A stretch of DNA of 64,000 nucleotides from Cinclus cinclus. Lineage: Eukaryota > Chordata > Aves > Passeriformes > Cinclidae. The notes under the pieces were generated by a model. The model did not search any database. It was not told the DNA's origin and saw nothing but the letters and a program-made list of their open reading frames with translations. The stretch spans positions 3,994,701 to 4,058,700 of the forward strand of contig NC_085071.1 of assembly GCF_963662255.1 (NCBI RefSeq), written 5' to 3'. This document shows positions 52,389 through 64,000 of the stretch, one piece after another; the first letter of the stretch is position 1; each line of letters starts with the position of its first letter. A program made the translations under genes and the position numbers.

Positions 52389-52690
52389 ATCACAGAATCA
52401 CAGAATGGCTTGGGGAGACACCTTAGGGCCGGTTCCATTCCATGCCCTTCCATGAGCAGAGACCTTCCACTATCCCAGGTTGCTCCAAGCCCCATCCGAC
52501 CTGGCCTTGGGCATCCAGGAGCAGCCACAGCTTCTCAGGGCAGCCTGTGCCAGGGCCTCCCCACCCTCACAGGGAAGAATTTCTTCCCAGTATCCCATCT
52601 AAGCCTGCCCTCTGGCAGTGGGAAGCCATTTCCCCAGTTCTGTCACAACCTCCTGTCAGCTCCCCCAGGTCCAGGTGGGCTCTGGGCTGC
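52389..52690 (-). mobile_element. CR1 LINE 3' fragment, minus orientation
   Basis: It starts TATCACAGAATCACAGAATG and continues CCAGGTTGCTCCAAGCCCCA, GAGCAGCCACAGCTTCTCAG, GGCAGCCTGTGCCAGGGCCT and GGGAAGAATTTCTTCCCAGT, the reverse complement of the CR1 3' region. It extends further into the element than its neighbours. A C-rich run follows at about 52709-52730. Confidence 0.9.
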
Positions 52691-53127
52691 AGACAAGCCC
52701 ACCCCACTTGCCCCCCCCACCCCCACCCCGTGCCATAATTCACTGCTACTAAAGAATCATAACAGAGCTATTTACAGCAGCCATTAAGTAAGACAATATT
52801 TCAGCATCGATTTTGTGTCCTTCCCACTAGTGCACACAGCTTTTGATAACTCAAACCTTATGGATTTTTCTATAAACAAAAAATTATCCCCTGCAGCAGG
52901 TGAGAGCTTTGGCTGGTTACAGCAGGGACAGCCCCTGCCCAGGGGGCTCGATGGGGCAGCACAGACACAGCTCCTGCACTTGTGGCTTTTCTGTCTGGGG
53001 ATTAATAAGATGCCAGAAAAGGATGTTTGAGAATCATCAACGGCACGGTGCGACCTTTCAGCTGCCCATGAAACACTCTTTGTTTACTTTATTTATTCCT
53101 ATTATTTTTTTTTTTTACAAGAGAATG

Positions 53128-53394
53128 CAGTGACAGGACAAGGGGGAATGGGTACACACTGACAGAGGGCAGGGTTAGATGGGATATTAGGAAGAAATTC
53201 TTCTCTATGAGGGTGAGGAGGCCCTGACACAGGTTACCCAGAGAAACTGTGGCTGCCTCATCCCTGGAAGTGTTCCAGGCCAGGTTCATGGGGCTTGGAG
53301 CAACCTGGGATAGTGAAAGATGTCCCTGCCATGAACAAAATGACTTTTAAGGTCTTTCCAACCCAAGCCATTGCATGATTCTCTGTTTCTATGA
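53128..53394 (+). mobile_element. CR1 LINE 3' fragment
   Basis: It contains CAGTGACAGGACAAGGGGGA, GGGCAGGGTTAGATGGGATA, TTAGGAAGAAATTCTTCTCT, TGGGGCTTGGAGCAACCTGG and TTTCCAACCCAAGCCATTGC, ending with ATGATTCTCTGTTTCTATGA. It is preceded by a T run (53105-53116). About 270 bp of the CR1 3' end is retained. Confidence 0.92.
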
Positions 53395-56300
53395 AATTCT
53401 AACTCTACACAGGAGACAGCAGCTCAGTGTCCAAGGGCCCAGGCATTCCAAGGGGCTTGGTTTGTGCAGGAGCAGCCCCTGATGAAGAGGGAATCAAAGA
53501 TCCTCCTTCAATGGGAAATGTCCTTCCTCCCTCTCTCCATCCCTCCCCTGCTCTGAGCCACAATTTGCCAACACCTATCTTCAGTGTGCAAGGGTTGCAG
53601 GTGCCTTGTTCTGACTTCCTGCACAAAACCCCCTGGGAGTCCCCACAAATACACAACCAGAGCACGAGAAAAGGGGGTGCAAGACCAAAAACTCAAGTAC
53701 AGCCAAGAGGGGGGAGGCTGTGGTTTGTAGGGGGGTCTCCAGGGCTCAGCTTTGCCATGACTCCGTGTGGTGACAGAACAAAAGAGTGGTGGCATCTGAA
53801 GCCACCATCCATCCCTCAGCATCAACCCACAGTCCCTCAGCTTTTTGCTGCATTACAGCAAGAACACACATGAGAAAATGCCCTTTTCTGTGCCTAGCTG
53901 GAGTTTTAATCACTTGAGCTCCTGAACAGCATCATTCACTTCAGGGGGGGGGCAGAAACCAGCTCCCAGTCCATGGGCACTGGTGCAGGAAATTAGGACG
54001 AATTCAGTGGCTGCACACAGGGTGTGGGAAGAAAATTATACAGCTCGGTCTCATCTCATGTGTCTGTGGAATATTAAATAAATAAAGAAATCTGAACACA
54101 TGCACCCTCCAGCCAGAAATGTTAGAGAAACCCTCGATGCACAGAGCGAGGGGAGGATTGGCAGGAGGGGCAGCAATTTTGTTATGCTGGCAGTGGGCTC
54201 CTTCCCTCTCATCCCAAAGGTAGAATTCCCTAACCTCATGGGACCCTTTATGTCTCCTTTATGGCTCTGAGGTGTAACTGAACCATGTCCAGCCCTGCAG
54301 GACCCTCAGCATCCAAGGATGTTCCCCCACCATGGGGCTGGCAGCAGTGTTGAGACACCAACAATGCACGTAGAGCACTGAGCTCTGGCCTGCTAATGCT
54401 CCTGTTTGGGTGTTTGCAAACTGGTTTGGGTTTTTGGCTGGATCACAAATGCCTGACTGTGACAGGAATGATTGCTGAAAAAAACAGTGAGATGAAATTA
54501 ATAAAAAATAGCAAATTATAAAGCAGCCTTGCTGGGTGATTTTATAAAGACAAAAGGGTTGGGGAAGTGATTGTGCTGGTCACAGTAAATATTTTTCTGA
54601 GCGATTACACTTGTGTACTGCATTTATTCCAAAACAAAAATTATGGGTTTTTTTTTTTAAGCAAAGAAACCAGCTTATGAATCAGTCACTGAACGAACAA
54701 ACCTTTAAACCTGCTCAGACTTCCTGTTCCTTAACAAGGCTCAGAATGGGCAATACAGGTTTCTACAGCCCCCTAAATTCAGTGTCAGTTTGTATGATTC
54801 TTTGTCATTTTGTGTTAGTCCAATTCCATTAGAAGGAGTTCCAGGAGAAGCAGGACTCATCTGCAACAGCCCCCTATTTCAGGCAGCTTGGAAGGAAAGT
54901 TTCATACCAGCTCACTCTAAGGAAACCTCTCCAGAAAAGCAAAAGTCACTCCAAATTTCAGCTGCACTCTTGATCCAAATAATACAAATTTTCTTTTCAA
55001 CATGGAGAGGAACCTGGGAAACTGCTCAGAGATCTGCAAGACCTGTGCAGCACTTGGATTAGTAGTTCATGCCTTTGTGAAAGGATTAGCAGGATTGCAC
55101 TGAGCTGAAGGTTAATATGAAAATAAATTTGCATTTCTAAGAATGTGAGGTCCATGATGCACATCCCGCAGCTTCCCAGCTCCCCCCATCAGACGTGTGC
55201 TTCAAGCACTGCAAAACATCAGGGATTACCTCCATCAGGGCCCTGTTCCAACAATACAGAGCTCTCAAAATTACAGATTTCAATCTTCACAGCACTGTGG
55301 GCTTCAGAAAATAAAGGGATCCAGCCCAGACAGCAACAGCTGGAAAAGCTCTTCTCTGCTCTCTCTCTGTGGAGTCCAGTCCTTGCCTGCTGTGACCATA
55401 CACAGTGAAAACCACCCAAAACTTGCCCTGAGCAAAGCCCTTTGCAGCAGCAGTGGCACATGTGACACGACGCTGTTCCTCCTGCTCACACCCATATGCA
55501 AACCCAGCAAAGTGTATAAATAAATAGCCAGTGTCACACCATTTATCTCCATTTGTCAGGAGTGACAGGATAACTCACTCGCGACTCCCCTGCTCCATCC
55601 TCTCCTCATTCATGAAGATTGATGCTCCTACAGATATTCCCCATCATGGATTTTCATAGCCTGCAGGATGCAGGAGTTCCGTGATTTCTGGGGCTGTGGC
55701 AGCTGCTGGGGACTCAGGGCAGCCACAGGAGAAGCACCCACAGGGTCCCACTCACCCCACCTGCACCTCTCAGGGCTTGGTTTATTTTCTCCCTCCGTTA
55801 CAGTGCTTTTGTCCTACGTACCAGCACATGTTCTCCATCCTGCTGTTCAACCTGCCTCCTGCTCAGGGGGCTGGGGTAGAATGCCTGGGACACTGAGGGC
55901 AGGACAGAACTCCCAAGGATGGCAGAGCTGCCAGGAATTGCTCAGGGCAGGGCAGGGCAGGTTCCAGCCAGAGCCCCCTGACTCCTGTCCCAGCCAGGGG
56001 CACAAACTCTGTCCCAGTCCCCCCAGTTAACACACATGACTTCACTGGATCAAGAACCAGCATTCCCAATGAGTTCCTCCAGCTGTCCTGGCTCTGCAGG
56101 CTGCTTGGTCCAGTGGGTTTGGAAATCACTCACAAAAGCTCTTCATTTCCAGCACAGCCAGTGCTAAGGAACCACATTTATGGCCTGACTATATCCCCCA
56201 GGCTTTCCACCCCCGGAGCTGTGATTATCAAGGATGAAAGGGAATTAACAACCAGCCTGATCTAACACACACCTGTGGGACACCAGGAGCAGGTGCTGGG

Positions 56301-57485
56301 TGGCACAAGGGGCACAGCACCTTCCCCAGCCTCTCAGGGGCTTTGTGGGCTCTGAACTCCCCCCTGAATTCCCCCAGGGCTCTGTGCCAGATGGGAAAAC
56401 AGAGTTCCAACACTGCTACCTGGCAAGAAATATTTGAAACTCCCTGGAGAACAGAATGATCTTAAGGCTGGCATAAAGGATAATGACAAGATTACAACTC
56501 ACATAGTGAAAATAATAATGAATTAAGGTGATGGTATTTCCCAATCTTATTTCCAGCCTGAATAAATTTCTTTCCCTGGTAGATGGGATTCTGTTGGGGA
56601 TGGAGAGTGCTGCCTGCAGCTCTGAAATGGGACAAGGTGGCAATATTTATATTACTAAGCTGGATACAGGATCCTTGGAATTATAAATAAACAAACAGTT
56701 CATATGTCAGTGTTGTAAACACCACCAGGAAACTCACCTAAATATTGATTTATTCATTATCTTAAAAAAACTAAAAAAACTCAACTTTCTTTCTCTGCCT
56801 TAAAAATTTTCTCCCGGCTTCAAAACATGGCATCATCTCTTATTGTGGTTGTTTTTAGTTTGTTTGGGTTTTTATTAATAGAAATAAATATTTTTAATGC
56901 CACATAAATAGGGATTGGCACAGTCATGGGCTCTTTTCAGACCTGGTTCATGAGCTGCTCCCACTGCTCAATCTGGAATTATATCCATTCTCTGTCTCAC
57001 CTTTACCCCCCTCAGTATTTTAGATTCATATTTTTCTGTATTGCCAGATCTGTACATACAGCACACTCGCTCTTTTTTGGAGATGATGGAGTTGGATGAC
57101 AGTGATGGGTACAAAGCCAGGACAAGCCCCTCCAAGGGAAAACTGGGATTGAGAAAATTCTCATTTCCAATAAGATTGCTGGAACCTAGGTAATAAACAT
57201 CCCAACTGCAAATGTTGGGTGTTAATTTGGCAGTGAGGATTGATGGACATTAACCCAGGCTGAAGAAGTGCTGTGAGCAGCTGGAGCTGCTACCCTGAGC
57301 TGGCTCACCCAGGCCTGGCTTCACACTTCTGCTAACAGCAAAATATCTTACATCTAGTTTTATTCAAAGACCACTGTGGGCTAATTCAGAATCAGTCCTA
57401 AACCCATGTAACACAATGGATGATAACTATTGATTTATCTTTACTGCAAACTTGGAGACACCCATTTCATTTCTTAACATCCCAG
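53395..57485. other. Intergenic, nothing recognised
   Basis: About 4 kb of unique sequence. It has a short G run at 53944-53952 and a T run near 54651-54658. Open frames such as 53427-53873 and 55668-56030 lack family resemblance and exon context. Confidence 0.55.
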
Positions 57486-57939
57486 TGATGCTGTGTTTTG
57501 GGATTACCTAAAAACACAAGCCAGACAAAATTAGGGGAATAAAAAGAAGTTTATTTCTATTTATTGAAGGGAATTCAGGTCCATTTTGGGCAGACAAAGC
57601 CTCCCCAGGGACTACACCCAAAAATGGACAAAGGCTCACAGGTTTTCACAATTTTATAAGTTTGGTTCATTTGCATATTGAGGGTTAATTTTCCAATTCC
57701 AACTTCAGGTAATGAAGTCATTTATCCCAAGTTTGCTCCCCCCAATCACTTTTGTTTCCATCTCTCAGGTCCTGAGGCAGTGAGGTGTCCTTGATTCCCA
57801 GCCTGGAGAGGAATTGTTGTGTCTGCCCAAAACGGGAGAGCAGCAGCTCACAGTGGATAAGGAGTTTAGAGTTACACACTAAAGAACTGCAGGGTTACAA
57901 ATGGATGAAAAATAGAAAAGCTAAAACCCCAAGGCATCA
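57486..57939 (-). mobile_element. Solo LTR of an endogenous retrovirus (LTR family A, copy 3)
   Basis: The element is 454 bp. On the + strand it begins TGATGCTGTGTTTTGGGATT and ends GCTAAAACCCCAAGGCATCA. It is flanked by a 4-bp direct repeat CCAG (57482-57485 and 57940-57943). It is homologous along its length to 29193-29640 in the same orientation and to 18396-18830 in the opposite one, sharing for example AACTTCAGGTAATGAAGTCA with slight changes. It contains no internal retroviral coding sequence. It serves as the intergenic comparison for the two intronic copies. Confidence 0.88.
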
Positions 57940-57943
57940 CCAG

Positions 57944-58557
57944 AACATGGCATCACGTGTGGTTAAATTTCAGTGTGAACCCTCAGTAACTGTGACCATG
58001 ATGAACTATCAGACCTCTCCTCAGTGCCCCTGCCTCAAACTCTGTGTTTCCCCAGCTCCTGGGCCAGGATTCAATCCAAGCCTCCACGATGTCAAGGAGG
58101 ACAGGCTGCTCTCCTGAGCCCCCACGCAGCCTCCCCTCCCATGGTCTGCACTGTGATCCTTTTGCAAATGGCATAATTCTCTGAGCAACCATATAATAAC
58201 ATTGTTCTTTGTTGCCAACAGCCACCCACAAATGGAAAAGACCTTGAGCTGCAAGAGGTGGGAGGCAGCCAGAGCTCCCTCCTAGAGAAAATAAGGCATT
58301 TAGCTTATAAATATAAAATGATCAAATAAAGCAATTAGTGCAGAATTGCACATATAGAAAGTGATTCACCTCTAATTGGTTTGTTCTCAAAGCAAATTAA
58401 CTTTGAAATGAGGAATGTTAAAAAGATTTTACAAAAAATATGGAATCCTAATTACTGCAGGGGAAGGAGCTGGGGGAAGTTTTGCCCAACAGCAGCACAA
58501 AAGAGCAAGGAGACAGCGACACAAAGCCCACACCTTTACTGCTTTATGGTTAAAATC
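57944..58557. other. Intergenic, nothing recognised
   Basis: Unique AT-moderate sequence lies between the LTR and the next CR1 fragment; I see no gene or RNA. Confidence 0.55.
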
Positions 58558-58962
58558 AAGGTGATCAGGGAGCTGGAGCATCCCTGCCATGAGGAAAGGC
58601 TGAGAGAGGTGGGATTGATCAGCCTGGAGAAGAGAAGCTGCAGGAAAGATGGAGAGGGACTCTTTCCAAGAGCCTGGAGTGACAGGACGAGGGGCGATGG
58701 CTTCACACTGCAGAGGGCAGGGTTAGGTGGGATACTGGGGTGAAATTCTTGGCTGTGAGGGTGGGCAGACCCTGGCACAGGGTGCCCAGAGCAGCTGTGG
58801 CTGCCCCTGGATCCGTGGAATTGCCCAAGGCCAGGCTGGACGGGGCTGGAAGCAACCTGGGACAGTGGGAGGTGTCCCTGCCCATGGCAGAGGAGGGACT
58901 GGATGATCTTCAAGGTGCCTTTCAACCCAAACCGTTCCGTAATTCTGCACTTCTGTGAATGA
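58558..58962 (+). mobile_element. CR1 LINE 3' fragment (longest in window)
   Basis: About 405 bp. It contains GGAGCTGGAGCATCCCTGCC, ATGAGGAAAGGCTGAGAGAG, ATCAGCCTGGAGAAGAGAAG, GGGCAGGGTTAGGTGGGATA, CAGAGCAGCTGTGGCTGCCC and CTGGATGATCTTCAAGGTGC, and ends in CCGTAATTCTGCACTTCTGT. The start covers the end of the CR1 reverse-transcriptase frame; no intact protein remains. Confidence 0.93.
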
Positions 58963-61285
58963 CTCAAAACCAGCAGCTGCTTCATCCTGCATGTGCCTCC
59001 TTCCCAGCCCTGCTCTAAAGCAATTTCTGGAGCACAGTTTGAAGTTTTAAGCTGGACACCCCTTGTGCCCCGTGGGGTCCTTGCGATGTGTCAACCCCAG
59101 CAGTGCCCCCCAGGGCAGCCCCTGGCCCTGGGTGACCCAGGACAGCCCCTCAGAGAACATCAGCAGGAGGACACGGCTGAGATACACCACGGAGCAGGGC
59201 TGGAGGCCCCAAACCCCCAGTGCCACAACCACCCACATTCCCCAGCACCAGTGCCAGGTATTGGATTTGATCCCATCCATACCTGCAGCAATTCTGCTCC
59301 TTGACTGCTCCGACTGCAGTTTATACTTCTGCTCGCTGCTGAAATTACGTTGCCTACGGCTCTTTATTGATGGACTGGAGAGGTAATTAAAAAGGAGGCT
59401 TTTCAGAAAAATCCTGTCTAAACACTGGGAGAAAAATCCATATGAATACTCTTTCAACTCGGAGAAGGACAGAGGAGAACATCCTCACAGTTACAATGAT
59501 GTTCTAAAAAAATCCATTAAACCAGGTAGTGCCACATATCTGATGTATTATGAATGTATTAATATGGAATTGGTTTTTTATAAATATTAATAAGAGCTAA
59601 CATCTAAAGAAGGAGCCTGGGACTTACATTCTTAATTAATCCAAAATTCACATCACCTCTAAAAATACCACATGCATTTTATTATGTTAGACCAACGCCT
59701 AGGAGCAGACAGTTGTAAAAACACCCACCAGAAATGAAGGCACAGAGATTCCTTCAGTCCCTGTCTTATCCTTTGCCGTGGTCCAGAGGAGCATCATTGC
59801 TCCAAAGAGAGAGACAGGCAGGTTTGGCTCTGGGGGAAAACGATTCTCAGGTGGGAAGAGGACAATTGCTCTGCTTTTGTTTTAACCGCTGTCCCAATTC
59901 CCATTTCATTCCTTCCGCTGAAGTTTTCTTCAGGTAGCTCATCCCCTAATGAAGCTTGAGGAAGGCTCAAATCTCTCTTTTCAAATATTTTCCAGACATA
60001 AAACGTTTTCCTGCCAGTTGAATGCTGGTCATTGTCTAGAATTTGTGCTCATTTCTCAAGGATGCTTTTAAAAACCTTGTGAGGATGAGCTGCTCTGCCC
60101 AAGCACAATGGTAAAAATTCCACCTTTAGTCACCAGCTGCAATCTGGAATTCTGCAGCTCAGTAGAGCTATTCTCATGAAATCGGGGCACGGCTTCATGT
60201 GGATATTTTATACTCTCTTTAAAACGGGATGATGTGGGCTTAACTCGGCTCAGTTGGGACCAAAAAATAAAAAGGCACTTGGTGTGTGACCAAAAGTGGA
60301 GCATCCTGCCTCCAGTGCACATTGTTTTGGAACAGCTCACCCTGACAAGGGGCTCTGGGTGTTCTCCGGCCTCCTGTGGGCAGCGCCTTCCCTTCCCCAG
60401 CCCCAGGGGCTCCTTCAGACCCTCTGCTAGCCAGCAAATACAGCCTTTCAAATTAAAACTATTGAGAAAATTTTGCTCTACAGAAAATTTATGGGCATGA
60501 AACACTTATTTTTTCCACTAACACGAAAGTGTAGCAGATAAAAGAAGACAGAAGGGGTAAATGTTATAAACCAGTGGTTTATCAGCATTTATTAAACTCT
60601 CTGAGCCTTGGCTGCACACAGCTCAGCTGCTCAGGTCTGGGACTCCAAAACTGCAGCCTGTGACCACATTGATCCACAAGGAATCTCCCTCTCATGAACA
60701 TAAATCCAGTGCAGACACCTGAGAAGAAATAATAACTTCTTTGTGTCATTATTAAAGGGATTACAGAGACACTATTATTGCGCAGTGTTTTACTGCTAAA
60801 TGATTTTAAGACTGGCCTTATAGATCTTCCTCCATTAATCAATAAGATAAAATACTAATTACAACGGGAAGGGGTTTGAGGGAATGTGGAGCTGCTCTTG
60901 GAGGAACAGCAACGTGTTAAATTATGGGATGCTCATGGGGAGAAAATATGCTGGGAAAGCCCTGATCCCAAATGTGTCACTTTACTCACACTTTACACAG
61001 AGCTGGAGTTACATAAAGGATACACCAACAGCAGCTGCTTTCTCAAAGGTTTGGTATCTCATGCTTTTCATACCCACACATATATTTTTATATTATTTCT
61101 GTGAGCAGCCAGTGCACAAAGAACTTGAATTTATCAACTTCCCATAGCGTGAGTGCAAGTGATGCACAGTTTTATCCCTGCACCACCCCAAGCACCACCA
61201 CCACTCAACAGCTCCTGGGTCACGGGAGCCTTGAGCTGCAGGAGCAGCAGCAACACGGGAGAGTCACATCTAATCAAGATTTAAA
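58963..61285. other. Intergenic, nothing recognised
   Basis: About 2.3 kb of unique sequence without gene, RNA or recognised transposon. AT content rises from about 59.5 kb towards the satellite array. Confidence 0.55.
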
Positions 61286-62600
61286 TTTAAAAGTTATTAA
61301 ATCACTATATAAATAAATTCAATTAAAAATTAAATTTAATAAATAAATTTATGACATTTATATACATTTTTTTAAATTTGATAAATTTATAAAAAAATAT
61401 ATTATATTTTATTTATTTTTATTCAGTTTAATAAATGCAATAATAAGTTTAATTCACAAAACCCGAACACGGCAGAACGAAACATAATTATTTTAAAATT
61501 TGATAAATTTATAAGTAAATATATTATATTTTATTTATTTTAATCAATTTAATAAATGCAATGATAAATTTAATTAACAAAACCTGAACACGGCAGAACG
61601 AAACATAATTATTTTTAAATTTGATAAATTTATAAATAAAGATATAATATTTTATTTATTTTTATTCCGTTTAATAAATTCAATAATAAATTTAATTCAC
61701 AAAACCCGAACACGGCAGAACGAAACATAATTATTTTTAAATTTGATAAATTTATAAATAAATAGATAATATTTTATTTATTTTTATTTCGTTTAATAAA
61801 TTCAATAATAAATTTAATTCACAAAACCTGAAACACAGCAGAACTAAGCATAATTATTTTTAAATTTGATAAATTTATAAATAAATAGATAATATTTTAT
61901 TTATTTTTATTCCGTTTAATAAATTCAATAATAAATTTAATTCACAAAACCTGAAACACAGCAGAACTAAGCATAATTATTTTTAAATTTGATAAATTTA
62001 TAAATAAATATATAATATTTTATTTATTTTTATTCCGTTTAATAAATGCAATAATAAATTTAATTCTTAAAACCTGAAACACAGCAGAACTAAGCATAAT
62101 TATTTTTAAATTGGATAAATTTATAAATAAATATATAATATTTTATTTATTTTTATTCCGTTTAATAAATGCCATAATAAATTTAATTCACAAAACCCGA
62201 ACACGGCAGAACGAAACATAATTATTTTTAAATTTGATAAATTTATAAATAAATATATAATATTTTATTTATTTTTATTCCGTTTAATAAATGCAATAAT
62301 AAATTTAATTCACAAAACCTGAAACACAGCAGAACTAAGCATAATTATTTTTAAATTTGATAAATTTATAAATAAATATATAATATTTTATTTATTTTTA
62401 TTCCGTTTAATAAATGCCATAATAAATTTAATTCACAAAACCCAAACACGGCAGAACGAAACATAATTATTTTAAATTTGATAAATTCATAAATAAATAT
62501 ATAATATTTTATTTATTTTTATTCCGTTTAATAAATTCAATAATAAATTTAATTCACAAAACCCAAAACACAGCAGAACGAAACATAATTTTTTTTTTTT
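61286..62600. repeat. AT-rich satellite, about 122-bp unit, ten or more copies
   Basis: A recurring ACAAAAC-type landmark is at 61456, 61577, 61699, 61821, 61944, 62067, 62190, 62312, 62435 and 62556, giving spacings of 121-123 bp. Each unit contains TAATTATTTTTAAATTTGAT, AAATTTATAAATAAATATAT, AATATTTTATTTATTTTTAT, TCCGTTTAATAAATGCAATA and a GC-richer island. The island comes in two forms, CCCGAACACGGCAGAACGAA and CCTGAAACACAGCAGAACTA. A decayed partial unit starts near 61286. The array ends in a T run at about 62588-62601. The AT part is itself inverted-repeat-like (AATAAATA ... TATTTATT), so units can fold. Confidence 0.96.
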
Positions 62601-62601
62601 T

Positions 62602-63477
62602 GTTCTTATTTGGCCGGCTGCTAAATTTCTAGATACGTTTTATTTCAGGCAAATGCAGGGTTTGGTGTTTAAAAATTAAATTCTCCCTCTGCGTGAGGCA
62701 GTGCCTCGTTAACGGGTGACCTACTTCCCCGGCAGCCCCGCATTGTTTCGCTCTCCGCTCCCCATTGATCACATTTTTGCTGCAAGCACAATCTTCAAGA
62801 CCTTCCTCCCGGGTTCATATTTAACTCATCTCCTGCATTTTTCACGGGTTATTCTAAAAGGCACTTTCACTCTCTCGCCCCACACAGAAGCTGATGCCTT
62901 TTGGATGCCGATTGAAACGTTCTCCCCGTGCTGTCCCTGTCCTATTATGCCTAATCCAGTCCCTTGTTAGAAGTGCATTCAAAGCCATTTATGAGGCAGG
63001 AATACATAAAGATCAGTTCATCGCGGATGCATGGAATTTACAGACACTTAAACATTGTACTTTCTATCAAAACCCGTCACATAATTAAACATCACGTCGG
63101 AGGTGGAACGAGCTCCGTGGCAGCGTTTTAATTCTTTATCTCCATAGATGCTGGCACTTCCTGAGCACTTGAAGGTGCGTTTGCCTTCGTATGGGATTGC
63201 CCACATCAAACAAGGCAAGGAGGAGAGCTGGAGGAACTGGGGGAAAATCTTCCTAACAAGCTTTCTTCCCAGCCAGTCAGAACATCAGCACCAGGGAATA
63301 ATCACCCCTGCACAGAGAGCCTGGACTCACTATGGGATGGGGGGTATTCATGCTAAAATTCTAATTAAAAAAAAAATTAAATTCCTTTTTATACCTGTTT
63401 GGCTTCTTTACTAAAAGTTCAATAGTGAGATTATTCTGAAAGTAAATAAAGAGAAGCCAGGAGCCACCAAATCTCCA
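62602..63477. other. Intergenic, unique sequence after the satellite
   Basis: Unique sequence with retained CpGs (about 62631, 62690-62755, 62815, 62845, 62875-62930, 63020-63125) lies next to the AT satellite. It may be a conserved noncoding element, but this is inference. An A run is at 63366-63376. No coding exon was recognised. Confidence 0.4.
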
Positions 63478-63655
63478 TTCTTCCAGGAACTGCCCCATCC
63501 CTAGGATCATTCAAGGCCAGGTTGGAGGGGGCTGCCAGCAGCCTGTTGGAGTTGAAGGTGTCCCTGCCCACAGCAGGGATGGAATTACATGATGGAATTA
63601 CATGATCTTGAATTTCCCTTCCAACCCAGGCCATCCCACAATTCAGTGATTCCGC
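63478..63655 (+). mobile_element. CR1 LINE 3' fragment
   Basis: It contains ATTCAAGGCCAGGTTGGAGG, GGTGTCCCTGCCCACAGCAG, CCTTCCAACCCAGGCCATCC and ends CACAATTCAGTGATTCCG. Inside it the 14-bp segment GATGGAATTACAT is tandemly duplicated (about 63578-63605). Confidence 0.88.
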
Positions 63656-64000
63656 TGCAGGCAATGTCCAGCTTTTCACTCTTTCAGGTCAGGAGCAGGG
63701 TAGGACTCCACATCCCCACTGAGACTGCCCAACAATGACCTGGGACATGCAACACGGTGGTGTTTGCAATTCCTCTCCTAACTTCAAGGTCACTTACTCC
63801 AGCCATCCCGCAGGGTAGAGGGATGTGTTGCTTTCTGTTCTACCCCATCAACAGCCCCCTAGTAAATTCTATTGACAAACGAGACTGGGGACATTTCTCT
63901 GAGATTCCTCTGAAAACCCTGGTGATTTTTCTGAGCCACAATTAGTGTGAAGGCTGGCATTGCAGCCATCACAGGGTCGTTATATCTGCTAAATGCCACT
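63656..64000. other. Intergenic, nothing recognised
   Basis: Unique sequence to the window end; I see no gene or repeat. Confidence 0.55.

Noticed and set aside
33681..64000. A neighbouring protein-coding gene downstream of GRIK3 (for example CSF3R, its neighbour in mammals)
   Set aside because: No exon with recognisable protein similarity and matching splice signals was found on either strand; any neighbour is probably beyond the window.

Overview
The window is a piece of a bird nuclear genome, probably a songbird-like bird. The evidence is vertebrate spliced gene structure, compact introns, several CR1 LINE 3' ends (the characteristic avian and reptilian retroposon) and solo LTRs. No bacterial, plasmid or viral gene organisation is present. 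The species cannot be fixed from the sequence alone, and a non-avian reptile is not formally excluded.

Only one gene can be supported: the 3' part of GRIK3, the kainate-type ionotropic glutamate receptor subunit GluK3/GluR7, on the + strand. Eight coding exons can be joined with consistent phases and GT-AG junctions: 821-934, 4483-4686, 13367-13590, 18862-18980, 20824-21041, 27634-27856, 28058-28308 and 29657-29851 (stop TAG). Together they give 515 codons plus stop. They cover the end of the amino-terminal domain/linker, S1, M1, the re-entrant M2 pore loop, M3, S2, M4 and the cytoplasmic tail. The tail ends in the GRIK3-type sequence APVFP, which separates it from GRIK1 and GRIK2. The upstream exons (signal peptide, most of the amino-terminal domain) lie before the window. 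A long 3' UTR runs to a probable poly(A) site near 33.68 kb.

From about 33.7 kb to the end (30 kb) I find no convincing gene. The stretch holds CR1 fragments (clustered at 50.3-53.4 kb, then 58.6 and 63.5 kb), a solo LTR at 57.5 kb, a probable second LTR type at 48.8-49.5 kb, a 1.3-kb minisatellite of 16-bp units (47.28-48.60 kb) and a 1.3-kb AT-rich satellite of about 122-bp units (61.3-62.6 kb). The introns carry further tandem repeats: a 28-mer, a 33-mer, a CCCAT pentamer, an AT dinucleotide and others.

The most interesting observation concerns one LTR family with three copies here. All are flanked by perfect 4-bp target duplications and bounded by inverted ends TGATG...CA. Two of the three copies sit immediately upstream of GRIK3 3' splice sites, in opposite orientations. 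At the last coding exon only 16 bases separate the LTR from the exon, and the only A among them is that of the AG. The branch-point adenosine should therefore be inside the element. At the pore-loop exon the LTR ends 31 bases before the exon, is in sense orientation and carries an AATAAA. I found no new enzymatic or defence system in the window.
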